64,000 bases of DNA, from NCBI GenBank assembly GCA_963971425.1, contig OZ020524.1:15069845-15133844 (forward strand), read 5' to 3'. The translations under genes were made by a program, and so were the position numbers. This DNA is from Bryoerythrophyllum caledonicum (Eukaryota > Streptophyta > Bryopsida > Pottiales > Pottiaceae). This document shows positions 1-12,373 of the stretch, in pieces (the first letter of the stretch is position 1; the number at the start of each line of letters is the position of its first letter). The notes beneath the pieces are model-generated. The model made no database searches and was not told the origin of the DNA. It saw only the letters and a list, made by a program, of their open reading frames with translations.

Positions 1-1143
1 TTACGTCGCGAGATTCCGTCAGGTTAGCACGCTGCGTCACTGTTGTCGAGCCATAGCGGACGCCCGTCCCTTGCTTGCGATTGTGATCACCCACTCTAGT
101 GACTAGCAGTCGAAAGTGGTACTGCATTTCACAGACAAGCTCTAGAAAGTCTAAGCATAAACTCAAGAATTAGACACTAGTTTATAAAATCCTAATTTTT
201 TGCAAATTTTTACGAAAAATGATTAGTGCAAGAGCCACTCATCCTTTCTCTGCTCTCCCTCGATCATTCCACAAATTGCTATGCAAGAATGTCATGAAAA
301 TAAGAGAAATATGAGAGGGTCTTTGTCAAGTGAGAATGTTGTGAAGTACAAAAGTAGTCTAGCGTCTTGCACTCCACAAGGGGAGAATGAACGAATGCAA
401 GCGGAACTAGACAATGCAGAGCTTTCACTAATCACAGTCCATTACTTACAAGCAAACGAAACTCACTAAACACTCTCTAAACACACTCACAGAGCTTGAT
501 TTGTCAAAGACGTTAAGTCAAGCGCGTACACGCTGCTATACGCACACACGGGAAATCCTAACAACTGAAATACATCCATTGGACAAATGTGGTTTGGCGG
601 ACGTACATCACTAACAAATATAGATTAGAACTAGATAATCTACGCTGACCCTACGTGATGTGGTGCGGTCCTTGATGCCACATCCCGCAACAAACCTATT
701 ACTCTGCATTTATCTCTATGCTAATCAAACTCGAAATGAATTTGCATAAACAATCAGCTCCCTTTACATTTGTAAGAACAACCGTCTCATCATAATAGTC
801 GGCTGGGGCAACAACTATCTATTCTTGTGGTAGATAGGAGGGATGGATTCCATAGATGATGATAGACAGACGGAGAGCTGACTGTATTTCTCTTTTATGG
901 ATTACGTTTCTATTTGTAGATTAGACCTCAACCTTTGCTGACGTCACCAACTGGGACCTGGAAGAACACTGGCAGGTTTAGGGTTTAAGGGACACGCGCT
1001 GTGTCCACCGACTGAACATCAATCTGCGTTCTTTCTACCACCTCTGTTGCTGCTGCTGCTACTGCTCTGTATCAATAGCAACTACCACACAATACTTCGA
1101 CCAACAACATTGCTCAACCGCCGCCAAGCGCACCTCCGGCGCG
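1..1143. other. Intergenic and 5' flank of the 1144 gene
   Basis: No coding region that I can support. A 62-codon open frame at 281-469 has no recognisable features. The last 170 bases are the probable promoter and leader of the gene that starts at 1144. They include a telo-box (TTAGGGTTT) at 978-986 and a short CTG/CTA triplet run near 1045-1065. Confidence 0.5.
978..986. promoter_or_regulatory. Telo-box upstream of the 1144 gene
   Basis: TTAGGGTTT, the reverse complement of the plant telo-box AAACCCTAA, lies about 160 bases before the start codon. In plants this motif is enriched near the starts of genes for ribosomal proteins and ribosome assembly, which fits the basic, nucleolar-looking product. 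Binding here is inferred. Confidence 0.4.
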
Positions 1144-2610
1144 ATGGGGGCCCTCCCGAGCGACGACGATGACATGCCAGAGGAGGTCACCTTGAATGAG
1201 GTACCTCATATCACGTTAAGGGTTAGGGTTTTGGGAGATCACACTTTGGTTGCCTTTGAAACCTCGCCATGGAGGGTTTTGGCTAGAATGGGTTTAGGGT
1301 AAGGTTTAGTCCTTTCGTACTGGTAGTTTTGGGGATTGGGTGATTAGGGTTTAGAGTTTAAGGGGATGAAGTTGTGTGGAGTCTTGGAAGGGTGGAATTC
1401 GAGCTTGAATGGGTTTAGGATGAGGTTAGTGATTTTTTGAATTGCTGGTGTGTTTGTTCATGCGTGATTTTGGTGATTAGGGTTTAGGGTTTAAGGGGAT
1501 GCAGTTGTGGTGATTATTGGAGTCTTGGAAGGGGGAACTTGAGCTTGAATGGGTTTAGGATGTGGCGTAGTCGTGTAGATTGCTGTTGTTTTTGTCTGTG
1601 CATGGTTTTGGTGTTGCGGTGATTAGGGTTTTGGTGTTGTGGTTATTTTTGGAAGGGGCGAATTTGAGCTTGGATGGATTTTCGTTGTATTGGCTGGGAA
1701 CAAAGGAAACAGCTGGATTTTGCTTGATTTCGGGGGATTGGGTGATCAGGGTCGGGAGGAAGCGAAGCAGTCTCGGAGGCAGGAGAAAGAGAATTCCAAG
1801 AGGTAATGTGGGGTTTTCCTTGGAAGTTTTTGTGATGGGTTTTGAAGTAGTTGAATAAGATGATTGATTGGAAGAAAAGGTGTTCAGATTAGCTGCGGAA
1901 CTGAAAGAGAAGCGGAAGTCTCGGTCGGAGAAGAAGCGAAAGGAAGGAGGTGAGCACAAACCGGACGTGAATGATGAGGAGGAGACTGCCGCTTTGGCGG
2001 TGAAAGAAAAGAGCCGGAAAAGGAAAGGCAGGCGAGGTGATGGCGAAGAACTGGAGAGGAAAGACGGCGGTCCGGTCATGTTAGACGAGAGTGTGGTGCA
2101 GTTGCTCAGAGCCAGAGAAAAGTATCTAACCAAAATTCTCCTTCTGATCTCTTCTATTATCTTGTCGCTGAACAGGTAGATCACGGTTAGTTGCTAATTG
2201 CTTGCTTTTTGTGGTATAGGCAAGCGAAGGGTGTCGGGGAAGCCAAACACAAATACATTGACGAGGAGCCTCAGCCGGAGCCTAAAGTGAAAAAATCCTT
2301 AAAGTCGGATCATGGTTTGCCTACTAATAGCAGGTACATGACGTGTGTTTATTTACGATAATGCAGAACCGGATGTGTTTCTCTTTCTCTCAAGCTGCTT
2401 GTGGTGCTGTTACATTCGAAATTGCGTATATGTCACCAAGTTCCAAACGATCCTTGCAGGACTCAAATCGTGTCTCTGAAAGCGAAGCCTATCGCAGCAG
2501 CTGCGACCAGTGCCCTCGAATTCAGACGCGGCCATTTTTACGGGGCACAAGTGAAGCGGTCGGTGGCGATGCTGCCTACCTCGAACAGGCCTCATTTAGC
2601 CTCAGTTTAG
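1144..2610 (+). CDS. Small basic nucleolar-type protein, possibly U3 snoRNP-associated (Bud21/UTP16-like)
   Basis: Five exons by eye: 1144-1200, 1750-1802, 1888-2121, 2220-2333 and 2460-2610. All have GT..AG introns and phases that add up to a 202-aa protein ending in TAG. The N terminus is acidic (four Asp in a row, then PEEVTL). The middle (residues about 25-85) is a Lys/Arg/Glu-rich helix typical of nucleolar proteins. Next comes a conserved-looking segment (DESVVQLLRAREKQ), and near the C terminus FRRGHFYG followed by a KR-rich stretch. This order (acidic PEEVTL start, charged helix, LLRAREK, then a C-terminal FYG motif) resembles the U3 snoRNA-associated Bud21/UTP16 type of 90S pre-ribosome factor, but I recognise it only loosely. 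The exon 2 and exon 4 boundaries were chosen because alternatives break the frame. Other nucleolar basic proteins remain possible. Confidence 0.6.
1290..1677 (+). repeat. Threefold tandem repeat with telomere-like motifs in intron 1
   Basis: Three diverged units of about 140 bp start near 1290, 1411 and 1551. Each begins with GGGTTTAGG, has TGATTAGGGTTT in the middle and ends with GAGCTTGAATG or GAGCTTGGATG. They fill most of the 549-bp first intron, placing several telo-box-like motifs inside the transcribed region. Confidence 0.75.
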
Positions 2611-4357
2611 TGATCAGTGGTCAGACCTCTACCCTTTTTGATGTGATTTCGTTCAGTGAGATGGACAACCAACACTCTGTGGTATTGATATTCACAAGTG
2701 TGAGGTTTTAGATAGGACTTGCTCTCTCGTAGCAAATGTACTATTACATGAGAAATCGAAATAGATTGGAAGCAGCTTTTATTAAATTTATTTCATGTAA
2801 AGATCACAAACCTGTCTGTTGTGTTCAGGTCCATGTATTTAAAAGAGACTGAAAATGTTTTCCACATTATCGTATTAAGCGGTGGTCATCAAAACACAAA
2901 TGTAGTGAATGATTTTGTGTCATACTCCTGACATGTGCCGTATGCGTTGAATGGATTGTTTTGGTTCAGGTGCATTGGAGCAAACTACAGTAGCGTACAT
3001 AAAAAGCTGTGACCATGTGATGCGCAGTTCATAGTGCAGTCTTTCTTGTCAACTGACTCCAACTCCTTTTTGAAATCGCAAGTTTACACCAATGTCAGTT
3101 TAGATCATGAATTTCTGAAATTTATATTGGAGATGTGAGTGAGTAGTAGATTTGTAGGGATTTTTTCTTTTTCTTTTTCGCTCAAAACTAAAATTACTAG
3201 TTCAATTGCAAACGAGGAAAGCGGGCATGGTATCAATTTTTTTTTCTGGTGGGCAGCAGTGAAGGAAAGTTCTTGGCAACCCTTGTTGTTTTCACCAAGA
3301 AAACATGTAGAATTTAAGGATTTTTTTGGTTAAAAAATCAAAGAAGGCATAATGATTCTATCCATTGTTTGAACTTTAGATCCAAAAGGATTTTTTGTTT
3401 TAAAAAACAAAATTGCTCTCTGAAGTAAATGGCTATTGTCTATTCCCCCACTCATTGCAAGTCCATTTCTCTTATCTTAAACTCCACCATTACTTGTGAT
3501 CTTTGGAAGCAATGACCTAACACAAGGCAGAACATAGATCCATAAATTAATGTACTGTGTAGTGGAAAAAATTGCCATTGTTTTGAGTTGAAGTACATTA
3601 ATCCTATTCGCTGAGGGAAGGAAAAACCATGTTGCACTCTTCCAAATGCATGTAACTTACAATCCATGCCGCCAAAGTTTACGAAATGTTTTACGAGTCT
3701 TCTTATCATAATTAACTTGAAGATTGTACTATTGAAAACAATCATAAAATTGTTTTAGTTAGTCTTGCAATGTCTCATCTTAGAGAGGGAGTTTTGGGGT
3801 GGTTTTGGTGAAACATGATAGTCTCCGTACTTTAGGGGTTAAATGCAATAAAACAGAAGGCGTCTTGGACTATAATTTAAGACTCCATTCGCTTTTCTTT
3901 GTCTTCTGGACATTGATATAGTGTTAGGAACTAACAGACACTTAATTCACGCCAACCTCTTCGAAGGCCGGCGTTCTTACTACTGTACTACTAAGACTCT
4001 ACACTTCTTGTACTGTACATTTCCCACTGCTAATTTTCACCATCGAGTTATGCATCTAGGTTGAGTCTTTATATTTTTTTCGCAAGCATATATTCCCTCG
4101 ATGCTCATTCACAAGTTGCTAGCTTGATGCAATTAGAGCAGCATCTGAGGATTTTTTTCAAATTGTACGCAATTCATATAATACCGCCTGAGACTGCAGG
4201 CTCTTTATATCCTCCCTTTCGATCACTGCATTCTTCTGAGATAAGTATTTGTGTTCCGAAATATATTAGTTAAAAATAAGTTCTATCTAATGTTCTGGGA
4301 AAACATACTATTTAATCCAATTGCACAAACATGCACCACAATTAACCCTTCAACCCT
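2611..4357. other. Intergenic, 3' flank and dispersed repeat
   Basis: No supported gene. The segment 3340-3837 is a diverged copy of the repeat at 47990-48470 in the same orientation, and its right end reads CTTTAGGGG followed by TTAA (3829-3837). That end matches the piggyBac-like MITE family elsewhere in the window. I could not place its left end. Confidence 0.45.
3340..3833. repeat. Dispersed noncoding repeat, piggyBac-MITE-like right end
   Basis: The segment aligns collinearly, with many substitutions, to 47990-48470. Shared landmarks are AAGGCATAAT, a run of TCATTGCAA, ATGACCTAAC and AGATCCATAAA. It ends in CTTTAGGGG abutting TTAA, the terminus and target site seen on the complete elements at 4362-5154 and 7496-8434. 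It has no coding capacity. Confidence 0.55.
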
Positions 4358-4361
4358 TTAA

Positions 4362-5154
4362 CCCTTTACCACCCAGGAAGCCCGAAATGGGACTCCAGAG
4401 GTGCTAAAACTCAATTTGCATGAAATCCATGAGGAATTAGGCTTTGGGATATGAGGTTTAGATTTTGCGCACACATTACATGAACCTCTCCAACAATCAC
4501 ATCATGATTTGGATTTGTAAAACTCTAGGAAAAGCTAGGAATACAACACAAAATACATCAAATACACTAAAATACAGTGAATACCATGCCACATACTATG
4601 TTGTATTTCACACACATGCACATTGATTTTGGTCTTAAATTTTGATTGAACTTTGTCTTTAAGACATTCTTCATTGTTTTGTGATTGTTGATCACTCTCT
4701 CCTCACATACGAAACTTTTGTTTTGATTCGTATAAGATTGGAACATTTTTGTATACAATCAAGTAAAAAAAAGCAAAAACATCACCAATAACTATGCATA
4801 AATATTTTCTTCACATATGATATGTCAATGCAAAACTATCAACCTAGTGCACATGTGAACAACTCTAATTCAACGTAAAAATATTCTTGCAAGAATCTGT
4901 TGATGGTTGAAGTAGTACACCCTCCACAATCTATAGTTTTCACTACCAACAAACAATAACTTTAAACACTATAATCTATTCCATCAATTGTTGGATGTTG
5001 TGCAAAATTTTCCCAAAGTTCATGTCATGGGTTAAGTTCAATTTTGTAAGGTTAGATATTAATATTAGACATTGTATTTCCATCAAATCCGGTTCTAAGA
5101 AAATAATGAGCGGAAATCTTGGTTTTTTCATAAACATCCTTGAGCGGTAAAGGG
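4362..5154. mobile_element. piggyBac-like MITE, complete (793 bp)
   Basis: The left end CCCTTTACC and right end GGTAAAGGG are perfect inverted repeats. Each is flanked by TTAA (4358-4361 and 5155-5158), giving 13 bp of perfect inverted symmetry. A TTAA target duplication with CCC...GGG termini is the hallmark of piggyBac-type DNA transposons. There is no transposase frame inside, so it is non-autonomous. A diverged copy of the same interior lies at about 6325-7070. Confidence 0.8.
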
Positions 5155-6324
5155 TTAAGGTTGATGAGGTTTTGTACTTTGGATACAACGCGGCGTATAC
5201 GCCTTCCCTTGATCATATTAAGGCTCTGATCCAAGATCCCTCCGATAAGTCTCCACTCTTGTCTACACACATTGAATGCACCTCGCTTATCTACGAATAT
5301 ATAAAACTGGAAATCGTGACAGTGCTCTATACGTTGAAATATTGTGGACTTTGTGGACCCCTATGCCAACACCACTTCTATCCTTGTCAACAAAGTGTTG
5401 TCCAATGAAAACCCACTAACCATGTACATTTTTTTGTGACATGGTGCCCATGTGTTGCCCACATGTCTACTGTGTAAGACTTGGGAATACATGATTCTAA
5501 CCTTGCGACATGTCTATAGACATGGACATGAAGCAACCGTTTTGACAAACCCAAGGTGGTTTTTTGTGGACACAAACAGCAAGGATCCATTTTGCCACAG
5601 ACGCCAACAAGATCTCCATTGCTCAACTAGTATCAACAATTGCTGAATGGTTTTGTGATGTAGGTATTCAAGAATACAATATGTGTTTTTCTTTACATAT
5701 ACTTACAAAAACTTGATAACATTTATTTTATTTCAAAATTCTAGTGTTGTCAGACAAGATTCAACCAATTTTATGCTAAATCTATCTACTTACAAAATAT
5801 AGTAATATTTAAGAACCATTTACATCTCTTATAATAAGTGTGGTAGCCTCACCAAGTGAAGCCACCTAGACTTGTTAGGTGAAGCTATGTGTACAATTTT
5901 GGCAACCATAGTGAAGCCACGTGGAGGGACTTGATTGGAGACTTGGAGAAATATTGGGTAGCATTTCCGAGGAGATCAGGGAATTATGGGGGACATAGAC
6001 TTATATGCCTGCTGGGCACTCCATCAACTTATATATAAAAATGTATAACCACATTCAACCAAGTGCAATATAACAATGTTTTGAAACCACTTGCACAATT
6101 CCTGCCCTAAATTGGAATATAATATCTATACAAAACCCAAATATAAGAGTATTATAGAGATATATTAACAAAATAGGAGATACAAAAATGAAAGTGAACA
6201 CAACTCCACAAGTCGTTGCCACATTGGTCTTTGACATAACTCATGATCACAACCAAAAAAACCCATTACGATATATATTAGAAGAGTGTCTCCCAACCAA
6301 AAGTCTAAAATGCACCTGAATTAC

Positions 6325-7070
6325 TCAACCCTTAAAGTGCCCAGGATACCCAAAATGGTACTCTAGAGGTGTTAAACTCAATTTGCATGAAATGCATGAG
6401 GAATTGAATTGTGAAATTTGAAGTTCAGATTTGCGCACACATCACATGAACACTCTCCAAAATCAAATCATAATTTGGAGTTATAGAACTCATGGAAAAG
6501 CTAGGAATGCAACACTTTATACACCAAATACTCTAAAATACAATGAACACCATGACCATACTATATTGTATTTCATACACATGAAAAATGATTTTGGTCT
6601 TAAATTTTGATTGAAATTTGTCTTTCTAAGATTCTTCATTGTTTTGTGATTGTCGATTTCTCGCATTGCATACAAAACTTCCGTTTAAATTTGTACAAGT
6701 AGACAAAAGTAAAAAAATCATCAATAATCATGTATTAATGTTTTCTTGACGTATAATATGTCAATGTGAAGCTATTGACCTAGTGCACATGTGAACCTCT
6801 TTTATTCAAAATACAAAAATTCTTGCAAGAATCTATTGATGTATAAAGTAGTATATCCTTCAAAGTCCACGATTTCCAAAACCAATATACAGTAGCTTTA
6901 AACACTATAATCTATTCCATCAATTGGAGGATGTTGTGCAAAATTTCCCCAAAGTTTTGATCATGGGTTGAGTTCAATTTTGTAAGGTTGGATAGTGAAA
7001 TTAGGCATTCTATCTCCATCAAAGTTAGTTCAAAGAAAAATAATCAGCACATTTCTTGGTTTAGGAGAAA
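6325..7070. mobile_element. Decayed copy of the 4362-5154 MITE
   Basis: The copy runs parallel to 4362-5154 with many substitutions. Shared landmarks include GTGCTAAAACTCAA / GTGTTAAACTCAA, TTTGCATGAAAT, GCGCACACAT and TCTATTCCATCAATTG. The left end has decayed (CAACCCTTAAAG, with TCAA instead of TTAA). The right end is lost just before 7071. It has no coding capacity. Confidence 0.65.
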
Positions 7071-7495
7071 CATGTGACCCGATCACTAAGTACAATTTAG
7101 TGTGGAAATAGAGAGTTTTGTATGTCGAGGAATGGGTCAAGGCTTACTATTCACTTTGAAAATTTGTAGCAATTTCAATATGAAGAAATAAATGGTCACG
7201 ACAATTGCAATATTCATGAAATCCTATTTTGAATTCCCAAAAAATGTCTTACCACGTATATAAACGCTATAAATAGGTCATCAAACTTAAGTTGGTGGTT
7301 ATAGGTCATCCAACCTTAGTGAAACCAGCCTTGATGTGCATTTGCAAGTCTAAGGACGCCGACGAGAACATGGAGAAAAGTGTTAACATAGATCTATGTA
7401 CTCTAAGGAAAATAGAGCTACAAACTCTGAGGAAACCAAAATATAGGAGCACAATGGTCCCGAGAGGTGTTAATACCACTTGAAGAACAAATTAA

Positions 7496-8434
7496 CCCCT
7501 AAAGATCCTTGAGAGCCAAAATGGCTTTTTTCTATTTCGGGCAGCCTAGTTCAAGGGGTTAAATTTAATATTTTTGCAAAATATTTTTACGGGGTGTTCC
7601 CTATACTACAAGGTGTATGTGCAACAATTTGCAAAGTCGAATTCCAATTTTTGAGCTTATTTACTCAAATTTTAGTTTTCAACCTCTAGGCGGGCAGAAA
7701 AAAACTTTTTATTTTCAACATTTTTTTGAAATGTTTTTTTGCTAATATGTTCATAACTAAGTTTCTATTCAAATTTCCAAGTGACCCATGTTGAACCTTT
7801 TACCAATTCTGCAAGGGCAGCCTTTAAAAATTACAACAACAAGTTTCAAAGTTTTCCACAATATTACATTTTTTTCTTTCAAAATTCGTCAAAATTTGAG
7901 ATTTAATAATTTTTCAAAAATAATTTTTCCCAAAATTCACAAACTTAAAGAGGTACCTACTCACCGTTCATTTTTTTCCTAAATTAAATACAATAAACGT
8001 GATGCATGTTTTTCCAAATCACCGTTTTTATACCTTCTGTTGGAAAATAATTTGCATGAAGGTCCAAAAAGCCAAATGAGTCTCTAAAATTTTGCATAGG
8101 CATTTGGAACATGATTCTCCACATGGAAAAAAATATGAGCAAAATGATTGGTGTAGCAATCATCAAGTTTTCCTTTGCACAAAGTAGACTATGTCTTTCA
8201 AACAATGCCCAAAAAAAGTTTTGCATCAACTTTGAACATTATAATCTCACAAATGGTGCACATCCAACGGCTCAAATTTGACATAGCATATTTCATAGTA
8301 GCTAGGTTCAAGATCCTACGGTTGAAAGTACTAAAAAACAGTAAATACATTGACCATACCTCAATTCCAACAAGGTGGTAGAAATTCGCAATTTTTGGTT
8401 TTCGAGCTCCCAAGAACACAAGGATTTTTAGGGG
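7496..8434. mobile_element. piggyBac-like MITE, complete (939 bp)
   Basis: The left terminus CCCCTAAAGATCCTTG matches the reverse complement of the right terminus, CCCCTAAAAATCCTTG, with one mismatch. Both sides carry TTAA (7492-7495 and 8435-8438). An internal AAGGGG-TTAA at about 7553-7562 may be the end of another, nested insertion. No transposase is present. Confidence 0.75.
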
Positions 8435-8438
8435 TTAA

Positions 8439-9550
8439 AAGCTGCACTTTTAACAGGTCAATTCACTACCAATGTGGTAAATTTCATTCCTTGAGCCAAA
8501 AACACTGTTTTTACTACTTTCAGAAGGTTTTACCATTTGAAGCATATGGTAATAGCTGCACTTTTACTACTTTGAATGTAAATCATGGTTTCTTATATAC
8601 CCCATAAGGTTTGTCGTGGGCGAGTGAAAGGACAAGTATATCAAGGTGCGGAGGTGGGTTTCATTATTCTTGACATGCGATTTCGAAGTCAAATGCAATT
8701 TGCAAACTTGGAGTTGAATAGCCTACCTTGTAGGTCTCTCTCATGTTCGAATAAAAAATGCATGTACTTTGGTTCAACATTACTTTTGGTCATATTATGC
8801 ATTTGAAGACCCATTTAATGACAAATAATATTCAAAAGAAAAAATTACCAGGTGACAAAACTCCGCAATTTATCATGTGTGAAAACACTGCATTTTACCA
8901 TGTCAAATTACCATGTGGTGATATTCCATGTGGCAAAGTTGCCTTTTTACCACATAGACTGAGATTACCCGATTAGTGTTAAAACCTGACAAACAATGTG
9001 GTAAAACTAGCATTCTTCCCATGTGGTAACGTCTCTAGGAGCCCTTGTGGAGAGAGGGAAAATATATATATCTGTGGATAAGTGTGTTCAACTTTGTGGG
9101 AGAGTTGCCTTTTATACTTTCCTCCCACCATAGAAGGTGGAGTTAACTTAGAGTTAACACAAGCTCACCTTACTTTGAGCGGATATAGAAACATAAGCTC
9201 CTTTTGCCTCAAGCGGATAAAGAAACTACATATTGTTTCTAAGTTGACTGGGACTAAACACACTTCTCTAGAACACCATCACATCTCTAGAATCAGTAGA
9301 AAAACATGAAATTTGGTCAGGGTAACCAAATTTAAAGAGACTGAACCCGTAAATTACAAGAAGTAGATGAAAACTAAGAACTGCTCATAATTTCAAAGAA
9401 TAACTCTCACCTAGTTCTTTGACAGTTGAGGCAGTCCGCAGCGTGGCTTCCAAGTATTGTAATTTTGAATGCTTTTAATGCTTTCTTTTGAATAATTCAT
9501 ATATTTAAGATTATCTTGAACAACGTATGTAGTTTTTCAATGCATTCACT
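8439..9550. other. Intergenic, ACCATGTGG-rich stretch
   Basis: No supported gene. Short motifs related to TTTACCATGTGGTAA recur from about 8520 to 9030 in both orientations and look like a degenerate, self-complementary repeat. Nothing else was recognised up to 9550. Confidence 0.4.
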
Positions 9551-9868
9551 ATGAAGATATTCTACAGGCGCATGCTGGCCAAACTTGCAGTGGAAAATGG
9601 TGGTCGGTTGTTCGATGCTGCGCCGAGCAAAGCTATGTTCCAGCATAACCAAGTTTGCGACACAAATTGCAGTTTCATCAGGCTGCTAAAGGTGGACAAG
9701 TTCACCAAGGTGCCATCCCAAAGCTTGTACGACATGTATATCCATCCTGGTGTCTGTAAGCTACTGAGTACGGATATTGTGAATTTCATCTGGATTTCGC
9801 AGAAATTTAGAGGAACAAACTCGAACAATGTGTTGCCGATAGGCTACAGCAAATTGGACAATGACTAA
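9551..9868 (+). CDS. Hypothetical 105-aa open frame
   Basis: ATG-to-stop frame with composition less AT-rich than its surroundings. I do not recognise the product. It contains VDKFTKVPSQSLYDMYIHPG and CKLLSTDIVNFIW, which look like real protein rather than random translation. The same strand stays fairly open just downstream (VKKVLLRLRILLCVPQEINV near 9875-9935), so this may be the remains of a longer gene. No splice model could be fixed. Confidence 0.25.
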   Translation: MKIFYRRMLAKLAVENGGRLFDAAPSKAMFQHNQVCDTNCSFIRLLKVDKFTKVPSQSLYDMYIHPGVCKLLSTDIVNFIWISQKFRGTNSNNVLPIGYSKLDND

Positions 9869-11573
9869 GATGTCAAGAAAGTCTTGTTGAGGTTACGCAT
9901 ACTCTTGTGCGTTCCACAAGAAATCAACGTTGACGTTGCCCATGCTGAAATTTGTGGAGGCATAAGTATATTCTCGAAGGTCTGGCATTTGCATCTACAT
10001 TTTTGTGCCCTCACCAATTATTCTCACTGGCTTTTTGTGAAACTCTACAATTATCCATCTTGTACAGATGTGCGGTGTGTCTACATCTTAATATCAAATC
10101 CAAGAAAATAAAATCGATGACTTGCTTGAAAAAGACGTCTCTGAAAGTAGGCCGATGACAAACATATCATAAAACTAAGTGAGATTGTAGGATTAAGCAC
10201 AGTTCACAGAGGAGAATTGGTGCGGCCAGCTTGTAGAAAATCCGCAACACCTGCGATTGGTCCAGGAGTTGCCGTGGACTACAACAATGCAGCGGGAAGA
10301 ACCACGACCCACAGCCTTGAAAGCCAGTGCCTAGATCATGATTGGCATCCTTCCATCAGTTAACAAACTACTGACAACTTAAGATCATTCATCATCTTAC
10401 TGATCATCTTATCTTATTCTATGAGTGGCACATATACAAAATGAGTATCGCCACTCTTTCAAGTGAAGTAGTACTTTTACCTAGTTTTCCCTAGTTTTCC
10501 GTAATGTGAGATGCTGAGTGGCTTCTGACATCATGGACATTAATATAGGAAGATGAATCATAAATTTGGGAATATCTGCTTGAGGCGGGATGACTGGGTG
10601 CAGTTTTTTACTTGTTCATGAAGGAACTGAATATGTTTTAGGCATGACATTGAGCTGTGGAGCTACGCCATGAAGTTGTTGCCATTCTTAAACCCTCAAC
10701 CTTAACCATGAATCAAGATTATTTGCTTTTAGTCCCACCAGTACTACAAGCACCTGGGAATCGTGTGCACAATTAGGTCTTGATGAAGACGAGTATGCTT
10801 CGATGATTATCAAGCAACAGCCAAACGCAAGTTGCGGTTGCAACCCTTCTAAACACGAAACCGTCAACCCTAGATCCAAAATATCCAGAAGTAGCTAGCT
10901 GCTTTCTCTGAGACCTATTTTGGAGGACATGTTTTCACAGGCCGCCTTCACATGTTGCTATCTTGTTCTTTTTAGAACGTGGGCGCCTCAGCGTCGGTAT
11001 CATCCGGGTAATTAATAAACTTCAACTACAACGGCTCATATGTATCTATGAATGGACACTGAGTCATAACTCTTATTCATACTTAGTGCAACATGCACAT
11101 ATCAAATATCCTGATCACCACATAAAACTCCGCCAACACTAACGAGGAACAGCTATTCCGCCAGCTACTTCACAACAACTCCAGGTGCAAAGTCCTGGCG
11201 CAAACAACTCGACTTCTAATCTGCTACAAAATAACTATGCAAGATGATCAGGGTAATGCTCATCATTAGAGATATACTCGCTTCCCTGCTGACTACGTTC
11301 GAACTCAGACTAACTAATGGATGAACATTTCAAACTAAAACTAATGGTTGATAAACCGACTAACTAACGGTTTACATACCGTAACATGTTTAGAACATGT
11401 TTAGAACACAAAAAATACAACTGGAAGAAAAGCCACGTTTCAGGTGATGCCGACCACCGAGACTCCCGACTCATTCATTTATTCTTTCATACCTAGGTTC
11501 AACCACCGTAATCATGAATCATACGTACATAGCCTCGGGTGGCACCAGGCTTGCAATCAAGCTGCAGGTGGAG
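9869..11573. other. Intergenic
   Basis: Apart from the weak coding-like stretch continuing to about 9960 I see no gene. The composition is mixed and there are no obvious repeats. The last part is the upstream region of the F-box gene. Confidence 0.4.
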
Positions 11574-11580
11574 TATAAAA
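11574..11580 (+). promoter_or_regulatory. TATA box, probable promoter of the F-box gene
   Basis: TATAAAA in a GC-richer context, about 800 bases before the start codon at 12374. Transcription would begin near 11605, leaving a long leader (about 770 bases) that may contain an intron. The assignment is inferred from motif and position only. Confidence 0.45.
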
Positions 11581-12373
11581 TGGCCCTCGACCTGGCCTTC
11601 CAATTCATTTACGGGCTCCTTTGTGAACTGTGAGGTTTACAATTGTGTGCAGTTGTGAGGACCGTGTGATATCAGCCTCGAATTCTTGGTCAGTTTGGAT
11701 ATCGCTGCATGCCGTTGGTGTGTTTTGGTTCTTAGTTTGTTTGCATGCTACTGTTGCCCTACTTGATTCAACAACTGGTTAGCCCTAGAAACGCTTTGCT
11801 TTCTCCTGCTGAGTGAGTTCACGTGCTTTTCGGTGTGCATGGGATCAGTCGGTCTTACTAGTAGTGGACAGCATGTTTCATTAACTTAAACCTACATTGT
11901 TGCATTTCCATATTGTAACTGTGTATACGGTATGCTTCAAAACTAACTGTGCTGAATTCTTTGTGTATAGATTCGTGAAAGTACGGCTGCTTTTAGTTCT
12001 TCGGGGGGCTGTGTGAGGAGGTTTCGGAGTTTTGCGAGTGTGAGCTTTTGGAAGCTCCGAAGCGGGAGGCGTGTTCACTCCTAGGCTGTAAGTGCTACTC
12101 GTTGTCAGTTCGGTTTTTCGTGGATGTGAAGTAGTTTTGCAGATTCTGCTTTTTGGTGGAAGGGTGTTGTTCTTAAGGGGACTTTAGGCGCAGTCGTTCA
12201 TTGTTTTGTTAAACTGGAAGAGCATAGAAGTCTGTTGACTGTTGATGTGTGCATTCCGTCAAGGTTGAGAGTTCTGTTTGGTGTTACTGGAGTGGAGTGC
12301 AGCTATACTGCAAGGTTTTTCCTGGCTTTTGCTGAAATTTGGATTGGTATGTGAACCAGAGGTGTACGACTCC

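Noticed and set aside
978-1677. Chromosome end or interstitial telomere
   Set aside because: The TTAGGGTTT motifs are scattered within a gene promoter and intron, not a continuous TTTAGGG array.
1555-2184. 209-codon minus-strand frame
   Set aside because: It is antisense to exons and introns of the spliced plus-strand gene. Its Ser/Phe-rich content mirrors the Lys/Glu-rich exon.
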